Origin: Nitriliruptoraceae bacterium
GTDB taxonomy: Bacteria; Actinomycetota; Nitriliruptoria; Nitriliruptorales; Nitriliruptoraceae
Length of the DNA: 10,645 nucleotides
Direction: 5' to 3'
Assembly: GCA_003554005.1 (NCBI GenBank)
Contig: PWEU01000248.1
Coordinates: forward strand, 1-10,645
This document shows, piece after piece, positions 5,661 through 10,645 of the stretch (position 1 is the stretch's first letter; every line of letters starts with the position of its first letter). The notes beneath the pieces are model-generated. The model was given only the letters and a program-made list of their open reading frames with translations. It was not told the origin of the DNA and ran no database searches. Made by a program: the position numbers and the translations under genes.

Positions 5661-6479
5661 GTGATCGAAGCTCCCGACCCGCTGCGCTCGGCCTTCCCGT
5701 CGGCCTTCGACGTCCAGCGCAGCTCCTTCGCCGCCACGCTGCGCACGCTCGCACCCGAGGCGGTCCCTCCGATCCTCGGCGGCGACCTGCCCGAGGCGTT
5801 CACGCACCAGCTGGTCGACGGGACCACGGTGCTGGCCGTGGTCGCCCGCAACGGCGTCGTCGTCGCCGGTGACCGTCGGGCGACCGCCGGCAACCTGATC
5901 TCCCGGGGCGACATGCGCAAGGTGTTCCCCGCCGACGACCGCTCCGCCATCGCGATCTCGGGGACCGCGGGACCCGCGATGGAGCTCGCCAAGATCTTCG
6001 CCACCGAGCTCGAGCACTACGAGAAGGTCGAGGGCGAGCCGCTCTCGCTGGAGGGCAAGTCCAACAAGCTCGCGGGCCTGCTCCGTGCCCACCTGCCGAT
6101 GGCGATGCAGGGGCTGGTGATCGTGCCCCTGTTCGCCGGCATCGATCCCCGCACCCACGAGCCCCGGATCTTCGAGTACGACCCGGTCGGCGGGCGCTAC
6201 GTCGCCCCCGCGCAGGCCGCGACCGGCTCCGGCTCCCTGGCCGCCCGGGCGACGCTGAAGCGGCTCGTCGACCCGGAGGCGTCGATGGACGAAGCCGTGA
6301 GGACCGCGCTCGAGGCGCTGGCGGACGCGGCCGAGGAGGACAGCGCGACCGGGGGTCCCGACCTGATCCGCCGGATCTACCCCATCGTCGCCGCGATCGA
6401 TCGCGACGGCTACCGCGAGCTCGACGACGGCGAGGTGGCCGAGCACGTCGACGCCGTGCTCTCCCACCGCCGCCGCTGA
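5661..6479 (+). CDS. prcB: 20S proteasome beta subunit (catalytic)
   Basis: This is the proteolytic subunit of the bacterial 20S proteasome, made as a propeptide form. From GTG 5661 the protein has 272 residues. Autocleavage at Gly54-Thr55 (VDG|TTVLAVV) would release a mature chain of about 218 residues with Thr as N-terminal nucleophile. In mature numbering the catalytic partners are present: Asp17 in VVVAGDRR and Lys33 in GDMRK. ELEHYEKVEGEPL, AMQGL, GSGSL and DSATGGPDL are further family segments closely resembling M. tuberculosis PrcB. The 54-residue propeptide is close to the 57 residues of that protein, which together with GGAGG upstream supports this start over GTG 5616 (15 codons longer, with a basic, unlikely extension). 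It is 35 nt ahead of prcA, a typical co-transcribed pair. Confidence 0.96.
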   Translation: MIEAPDPLRSAFPSAFDVQRSSFAATLRTLAPEAVPPILGGDLPEAFTHQLVDGTTVLAVVARNGVVVAGDRRATAGNLISRGDMRKVFPADDRSAIAISGTAGPAMELAKIFATELEHYEKVEGEPLSLEGKSNKLAGLLRAHLPMAMQGLVIVPLFAGIDPRTHEPRIFEYDPVGGRYVAPAQAATGSGSLAARATLKRLVDPEASMDEAVRTALEALADAAEEDSATGGPDLIRRIYPIVAAIDRDGYRELDDGEVAEHVDAVLSHRRR

Positions 6480-6514
6480 CCGGCCCCACCCGGCCCGACC
6501 CGAAGGACCGCCCC

Positions 6515-7237
6515 GTGGCAGCGAACTTCTACGTCGCCCCCGAACAGCTGATGAAGGACCGGGCGGAGTACGCCCGCAAGGGCATCGCCCGCGGTCGCGC
6601 CCTGGTCGCGGTCGCCTTCGCCCACGGTGTGGTGTTCGCCGGGGAGAACCCGTCGGCCTCCCTGCACAAGACCTCGGAGATCTACGACTCCATCGCCTTC
6701 GCCGCCGTCGGCCGGTACAACGAGTTCGAGGCGCTCAGGGTGGCGGGGATCCGCCTGGCGGACGTCAAGGGCTACCAGTACGCCCGGGAGGACGTGACCG
6801 CCAAGCCACTGGCCAACGCCTACTCCCAGGCGCTCGGCGCCAGCTTCATGGGCGAGGCCAAGCCCTTCGAGGTCGAGCTGCTGATCGCCCAGGTCGACGC
6901 TGAGCGCACCCCGGCCGGTGACGGGAGCGACGGCGACCCGGACGACAGCGCCCTGGAGCTGTTCCACATCCTCTACGACGGCTCCATCGTCGACGAGCAC
7001 CGCTTCGTGGCGATCGGCGGCGACACCGAACCGCTCCGGGCGGAGCTCGAGCGCCGCTTCGAGGACAGCCTGGATCGGGACGGTGCCGTGCGCGTCGCCG
7101 CCGGGGCGCTGTCGGAGGTCGCCGGTCGCACCCTCGGCGCGGAGGTGCTGGAGGTGTCCGGGCTGGACGCGCGGCGACCTCGGCGACGGTTCTTCCGCTT
7201 GGAGGGCGAGGAGCTCGCGGCGGTCCTCACCGCGTGA
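6515..7237 (+). CDS. prcA: 20S proteasome alpha subunit
   Basis: The 240-residue protein forms the outer rings of the 20S core, controlling substrate entry and docking the ATPase Mpa/ARC. It starts MAANFYVAPEQLMKDRAEYARKGIARG, which aligns with the gating N-terminus and first helix of M. tuberculosis PrcA (SPEQAMRERSELARKGIARA). FAGENPS, YDSIAFAAVGRYNEFEALR, AKPFEVELLIAQV and ILYDGSIVDEHRFVAIGG are further family segments. As expected for an alpha subunit there is no catalytic Thr. The C-terminal tail after RPRRRFFRLEGEELAAVL is only a few residues, shorter than in M. tuberculosis. The start is GTG 6515 with AAGGA at 6503-6507. Its stop overlaps the pafA GTG by 4 nt, so the core subunit and the ligase are translationally coupled. 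Confidence 0.96.
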   Translation: MAANFYVAPEQLMKDRAEYARKGIARGRALVAVAFAHGVVFAGENPSASLHKTSEIYDSIAFAAVGRYNEFEALRVAGIRLADVKGYQYAREDVTAKPLANAYSQALGASFMGEAKPFEVELLIAQVDAERTPAGDGSDGDPDDSALELFHILYDGSIVDEHRFVAIGGDTEPLRAELERRFEDSLDRDGAVRVAAGALSEVAGRTLGAEVLEVSGLDARRPRRRFFRLEGEELAAVLTA

Positions 7238-8592
7238 GGCGGCGCATCTTCGGCATCGAGACCGAGTACGGGGTCACCTGCACCGTCGACGGCCAGCGTC
7301 GGCTCAGCCCCGACGAGGTGGCCCGGTACCTGTTCCGTCGTGTGGTGTCGTGGGGGCGGTCGTCGAACGTCTTCCTGGAGAACGGCTCACGCCTCTACCT
7401 CGACGTCGGCTCCCACCCGGAGTACGCCACGCCGGAGGGCGACTCTCCCCTGCAGGTCACCACCCACGACCGGGCCGGCGAGCGCATCGTCGAGGCGCTC
7501 GTGCGTGCGGCCGAGCAGCGCCTGGCGGAGGAGGGCCTCGACGGTCGGATCTCGCTGTTCAAGAACAACACCGACTCCGCCGGCAACTCCTACGGCTGCC
7601 ACGAGAACTACCTGGTCGCCCGGGTGGGGGAGTTCCAGCGGCTGGCCGAGGCGCTGATCCCCTTCCTGATCACCCGGCAGGTGTTCGCCGGGGCCGGCAA
7701 GGTGCTGCAGACGCCTCGGGGCACGATCTTCGCCCTGGCCCAGCGTGCGGAGCACATCTGGGAGGGCGTGTCCTCGGCGACGACCCGGTCCCGCCCGATC
7801 ATCAACACCCGGGACGAGCCCCACGCCGACGCCGAACGCTTCCGCAGACTCCACGTGATCGTCGGTGACTCCAACATGAGCGAGTACACCACGTGGCTCA
7901 AGGTCGCGACCTGCGACCTGGTGCTGCGGATGCTGGAGCAGCAGGCGGTCCTCAGGGAGATGGCCCTCGACAACCCGATCCGCTCCATCCGCGACATCAG
8001 CCATGACGTGACCGGCACCCGTCGGCTGCGGCTGGCGAGCGGCCGGGAGATGAACGCGCTGGAGATCCAGCAGGCCTACCTCGAACGGGTCGAGCGGTTC
8101 GTCGCCGCCGACCCGGATGCCACCGACGAGGACCGGCGCGTGGTATCGGCGTGGCGGGACGTGCTGGAGCGGCTGGTCAGCGATCCGATGTCGCTCGGAC
8201 GCAAGCTGGACTGGGTCGCCAAGCACCAACTGATCGAGGCCTCCCAGGTCAAGCACGACCTGGCGCTGACCGATCCGCGGGTCGCGATGCTCGACCTGGC
8301 CTACCACGACGTGCTCCGTGACCGCGGCCTCTACCACCTGCTGGCACGCCAGGGCCGGGTCGAACGGGTGCTCGAGGACACCGAGGTGGAGCGGGCCCGG
8401 ACCGAGCCACCGTCCACCACCCGCGCCGCCCTGCGGGGCCGCTTCATCTCAGAGGCCAAGGCCCGGCGTCGCGACTACACCGTGGACTGGGTACACCTCA
8501 AGCTCAACGACCAGGCTCAGCGCACGGTGCTGTGCAAGGACCCGTTCCGCGCCCACGACGAGCGGGTGGACCGGCTCATCGCCTCGATGTGA
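7234..8592 (+). CDS. pafA: Pup-protein ligase PafA
   Basis: PafA activates the C-terminal glutamate of deamidated Pup by ATP-dependent phosphorylation and joins it to lysine side chains of target proteins. The protein is 452 residues, the same length as M. tuberculosis PafA, and is near-collinear with it. It has IFGIETEYGV with Glu9 (nucleotide/metal site), SPDEVARYLFRRVVSWGRSSNVFL at 25-48, and RLYLDVGSHPEYATPE with Asp57, the position of the catalytic aspartate in this fold. Further matches are FKNNTDSAGNSYGCHENYL, the long AEHIWEGVSSATTRSRPIINTRDEPHADAE segment, and a C-terminus ending DERVDRLIASM. Absence of a long N-terminal insertion separates it from the paralogue Dop. GTG 7234 overlaps the prcA stop. 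A hairpin 11 nt after the stop probably ends the prcBA-pafA message. Confidence 0.97.
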   Translation: MRRRIFGIETEYGVTCTVDGQRRLSPDEVARYLFRRVVSWGRSSNVFLENGSRLYLDVGSHPEYATPEGDSPLQVTTHDRAGERIVEALVRAAEQRLAEEGLDGRISLFKNNTDSAGNSYGCHENYLVARVGEFQRLAEALIPFLITRQVFAGAGKVLQTPRGTIFALAQRAEHIWEGVSSATTRSRPIINTRDEPHADAERFRRLHVIVGDSNMSEYTTWLKVATCDLVLRMLEQQAVLREMALDNPIRSIRDISHDVTGTRRLRLASGREMNALEIQQAYLERVERFVAADPDATDEDRRVVSAWRDVLERLVSDPMSLGRKLDWVAKHQLIEASQVKHDLALTDPRVAMLDLAYHDVLRDRGLYHLLARQGRVERVLEDTEVERARTEPPSTTRAALRGRFISEAKARRRDYTVDWVHLKLNDQAQRTVLCKDPFRAHDERVDRLIASM

Positions 8593-8595
8593 GCG

Positions 8596-9180
8596 TCACG
8601 CGCGCCCGTCGGCACGGGCGGTCAGGGCCGCGTCACACCAGCGGCCGAACCGTCGCCAGAACCACCGGTTGCCGGCCCGCCAGGCCCACAGCGCCGGGGT
8701 GCGCACCGCCGCCTCGGTGGTCACCGTGATGCGGGTCCGTCGGCCGTCGGGGCTGGTGTGCAGGTCGAACAGCAGGCGCGCGGGGCGCAGCAGCCGCGGG
8801 CTGAGCACGAAGGCGCCGTAGAGGTAGATCAGCTCGCGGTGCGCCGGAGGCCGCCCCCGGCCCACCACGGCGGGAAGGTGCAGCAGCGGCCCGTGGTGGT
8901 CGTTGCGCACCCCCGGACGGAAGGCGTGCGTGCCCGGCGGGTGATGGAACTCCACGGCGAAGGGCCACACCTGCCCATCGACGAAGGTGGCCGGGTCATC
9001 CAGCCAGGACCACACCCGCGTCACCGGGTGCTCGACCACCACCGAGACCTGGACCACGTCGTGGTGGAAGCCCTCGGGGACGACCTGACCGACCGCTTCG
9101 CGCAGCTCCACGGGATCGACGGGCCCGGCGGGGTCCCGCGGGGCCCGCGCGGTCGGTCCATGGGGCTCGCGCACGTCCAC
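8596..9180 (-). CDS. SRPBCC (START-like/polyketide-cyclase-like) protein, function unknown
   Basis: The 194-residue protein has a Pro/Arg-rich start, then at 44-60 the pattern VQVSVVVEHPVTRVWSWL followed by DDPATFV. That is the first strand and helix of the SRPBCC ligand-binding fold. Mid-protein strands (VWPFAVEF, RELIYLYGAFVLSPRL, RRTRITVTTEAAV) and the aromatic C-terminal helix (LWAWRAGNRWFWRRFGRW) fit the fold's helix-grip layout. No catalytic motif is visible, and the ligand is unknown. The start chosen is GTG 9180-9178 with GGAG six bases upstream; a GTG at 9216-9214 is possible but lacks a ribosome site. It runs against pafA (3-nt gap) and is divergent from pafB. Antisense open frames through pafB extend its frame upstream but are shadows. 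SRPBCC assignment is moderate; an uncharacterised family member is likely. Confidence 0.72.
   Translation of the reverse strand: MDVREPHGPTARAPRDPAGPVDPVELREAVGQVVPEGFHHDVVQVSVVVEHPVTRVWSWLDDPATFVDGQVWPFAVEFHHPPGTHAFRPGVRNDHHGPLLHLPAVVGRGRPPAHRELIYLYGAFVLSPRLLRPARLLFDLHTSPDGRRTRITVTTEAAVRTPALWAWRAGNRWFWRRFGRWCDAALTARADGRA
8603..8620. terminator. Probable bidirectional hairpin terminator at the pafA/SRPBCC convergence
   Basis: CGCCCGT, tetraloop CGGC, ACGGGCG: a perfect 7-bp GC stem beginning 11 nt after the pafA stop. It lies inside the final codons of the opposing gene (stop 8598-8596). There is no U tract, which is common for actinobacterial terminators. The two genes are only 3 nt apart, so a structure serving both directions is expected here. 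Confidence 0.5.
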
Positions 9181-9251
9181 GGGTCGCTCCTGCCGGCAGA
9201 GGGTGGCTGAGCTCACGGTAGGTGGCCGGTCGCATGGCTGCTCCCGGCCCC

Positions 9252-9286
9252 TAGACTCGCCCCGCCAACGTCCCACGGCCCCGGAG
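9252..9286 (+). promoter_or_regulatory. Candidate pafB -10 element and ribosome site
   Basis: TAGACT at 9252-9257 fits the TAnnnT -10 pattern and lies 34 nt before the pafB ATG. The sequence 17 bp upstream is not a recognisable -35. I also looked for the RecA-NDp type motif bound by PafBC (TTGTC ahead of TAGGGT) and do not see it. GGAG just upstream of ATG 9292 is the likely ribosome site. The 111-bp gap 9181-9291 also has to contain the promoter of the divergent SRPBCC gene. Confidence 0.35.
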
Positions 9287-9291
9287 CACCG

Positions 9292-10281
9292 ATGGCGGAG
9301 AAGGTCGAACGCCTGGTGAACCTCACGATCGCCCTGCTCGAGTCGCCGGGCGCGATGAGCCTGGAGGAGCTGCGGCGACGCCCCCGGTACTACACCGAGG
9401 GTTCGGCGATGAGCAGCCGCCGGATGTTCGAACGCGACAAGGACGAGCTCAGACGGCTGGGGGTCCCGATCGAGACCGTCACCCTGCCCTACAGCGACGA
9501 GCTCGGGTACACGATCCGGCGGCGCTCCTACGAGCTGCCCGACGTGGAGCTCACCGGCGAGGAGGTGGCGGCGCTGGCCCTGGCCGTGCGGCTGACCGGC
9601 GCTGAGGACACCCCCCTGGCGCTGGCCAAGCTGGCGGCGCGCGCCCCCGATCCGGTCCCGATCGAGCTGCCGGGCGACACCCGCGTCGAGGTGTCGCCCG
9701 AGCCCATCGACGCCGTGGCCGACGCGGTCGTGGGACGCCCCACCGTCACCTTCACCTACCGGGCGGCCGACGGCACCGTGGCGACCCGCACGGTCGACCC
9801 CTACGGCGTGGTCCAGCGGCGCGCCGCGTGGTACCTCGTCGGTCGCGACCACACCCGCGACGCGCTCCGGGCTTTCCGCCTCGACCGGATGACCGACGGC
9901 CCCGTGCCGGTCGGTGACCCCGGAGCGTTCGATCCGCCCGACGACCTCGACGTCGCTGCCGCCGTGTCCGGCCCGGCGCTCCCCGGCGTCGAGGTGACCC
10001 TGGCCGTCGCCCCCGAGGCGAGGTGGTCGGTGGAGGTCCGGGGCGGTCGCGACACCGGCCGGACCCACGGGGGGTGGCCCGTGCTGACCCTGGACGAGTT
10101 GCACCCCGTGCGCGACCGCGCCTGGGTGCTCGGTCTCGGCGCTGCCGTGGCGGTGCTCGGCCCCGAGCAGCTCCAGGCCGACGTCAGGGCCGGGCTCGAG
10201 GCCGTCCTGGCCGCCCACCGTGGCGACACCGCACCGCAGGCGACGCAGCCGGATGCCGGGCACTCAGAGGGGCAGCCATGA
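9292..10281 (+). CDS. pafB: WYL-domain transcriptional regulator PafB
   Basis: The 329-residue protein has the standard PafB layout. An N-terminal winged helix-turn-helix spans about residues 1-78 (MAEKVERLVNLTIALLESPGAMSLEELR, then SSRRMFERDKDELRRLGVPIET). The central WYL domain spans about 140-215, with W180-Y181-L182 in RRAAWYLVGRDH and the downstream arginine cluster RAFRLDRM at 193-200. A WCX-type C-terminal domain covers about 230-305. With PafC it forms the heterodimer that activates LexA/RecA-independent DNA-damage genes in mycobacteria, with the WYL domain as the proposed ssDNA sensor. Residues 310-329 are a low-complexity tail. The ATG at 9292 has GGAG upstream, and the stop overlaps the pafC ATG (ATGA). 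Despite the name, pafBC is not needed for pupylation itself. Confidence 0.94.
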   Translation: MAEKVERLVNLTIALLESPGAMSLEELRRRPRYYTEGSAMSSRRMFERDKDELRRLGVPIETVTLPYSDELGYTIRRRSYELPDVELTGEEVAALALAVRLTGAEDTPLALAKLAARAPDPVPIELPGDTRVEVSPEPIDAVADAVVGRPTVTFTYRAADGTVATRTVDPYGVVQRRAAWYLVGRDHTRDALRAFRLDRMTDGPVPVGDPGAFDPPDDLDVAAAVSGPALPGVEVTLAVAPEARWSVEVRGGRDTGRTHGGWPVLTLDELHPVRDRAWVLGLGAAVAVLGPEQLQADVRAGLEAVLAAHRGDTAPQATQPDAGHSEGQP

Positions 10282-10645
10282 GCGCGGCCGGCGACGTCGC
10301 CCGCATGCTGACCATGGTGCCGTGGCTGCTGGAGCGGCCCGGAGCGAGCCTCGCCGAGATCGCCGAGGCGTTCGGGGGGTCGGCGTCCCGGGTGCGTGCC
10401 GATCTCGGGCACCTCGACTTCTGTGGGCTCCCGGGCCTCGGCGGGGGGGACCTGTTCGAGGTCGGCATCGTCGGTGACCGCGTCCTCTTGCGGATGGCCG
10501 ACGAGCTCAAGCGACCGCTGCGACCCACCCCCCGGGAGGCGCTGCGGCTGGTGGTCACCGTCGACGCCGTCGCCGAGGCGCTGGGCGAGGAGCTGCCCAC
10601 GCTGCGCAGCGCCGTCGACCGCATCCGGGCGGCACTGGACATCCC
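10278..10645 (+). CDS. pafC: WYL-domain transcriptional regulator PafC (partial, runs off the window)
   Basis: Only the first 122 residues are in the window; there is no stop before the end. The segment carries the PafC-type winged helix-turn-helix: VARMLTMVPWLLERPGASLAEIAEAFGGSASRVRADLGHL, then CGLPGLGGGDLFEVGIVGD. It continues RPLRPTPREALRLVVTVDAVAEAL into the linker before the WYL domain, which lies beyond the window. The CGLPG...GDL stretch and the MVPW start match M. tuberculosis PafC. ATG 10278 overlaps the pafB stop by 4 nt, so the two subunits are coupled and kept as separate genes, not fused as in some relatives. Confidence 0.93.
   Translation, partial: MSAAGDVARMLTMVPWLLERPGASLAEIAEAFGGSASRVRADLGHLDFCGLPGLGGGDLFEVGIVGDRVLLRMADELKRPLRPTPREALRLVVTVDAVAEALGEELPTLRSAVDRIRAALDI

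Noticed and set aside
5418..6467. 349-codon open frame antisense to prcB
   Set aside because: Shadow of prcB on the opposite strand: Gly/Arg/Asp/Val-rich with no recognisable domain, while prcB carries every catalytic residue.
9181..10263. Extension of the minus-strand SRPBCC frame through pafB (555 codons in all)
   Set aside because: The upstream part is a low-complexity shadow of pafB; the domain begins only near 9180, where a ribosome site is present.

Overview
The window is a very GC-rich actinobacterial chromosome segment. The diagnostic content is the Pup-proteasome locus: the last codons of pup, then prcB, prcA, pafA, pafB and the start of pafC. This gene set is typical of Actinomycetota. 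The acidic, sodium-type TRAP transporter context could fit a deep-branching marine or soda-lake lineage such as Nitriliruptoria, but that placement is inference and nothing here names the species.

Layout. Bases 1-25 carry the C-terminus of Pup (YVQKGGQ, stop). After a short convergent gap comes a universal stress protein gene on the minus strand (124-603) with an intact ATP-binding motif. A 546-bp non-coding region (604-1149) follows; it holds six perfect copies of a 12-bp tandem repeat and possible divergent promoters. Next is a tightly coupled plus-strand unit: a TAXI-type TRAP solute-binding lipoprotein (1150-2166), a membrane-anchored DUF1850 protein (2163-2741), a fused 4TM/12TM TRAP permease (about 2985-5171, true start unclear) and a second universal stress protein with a degenerate nucleotide site (5168-5602). 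The proteasome genes prcB (5661-6479), prcA (6515-7237) and pafA (7234-8592) follow on the same strand. A small SRPBCC-like gene (8596-9180, minus strand) converges on pafA with a perfect 7-bp hairpin at the junction. It is divergent from pafB (9292-10281), which overlaps pafC (10278 to the window end) by 4 nt.

How it fits together. PrcA and PrcB form the 20S core. Pup is the degradation tag; its terminal Gln needs deamidation by Dop, which is not in this window. PafA ligates Pup to target lysines, and PafB/PafC are the WYL-domain activators of the DNA-damage response. The usual pup-prcB-prcA adjacency is broken here by about 5.6 kb carrying a complete TAXI-TRAP transporter and two stress proteins. 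The pafA-pafB adjacency is broken by the SRPBCC gene. The TRAP-Usp pairing recalls the TeaABC/TeaD ectoine system of Halomonas, and its position inside the proteasome locus is the most notable feature of the window.
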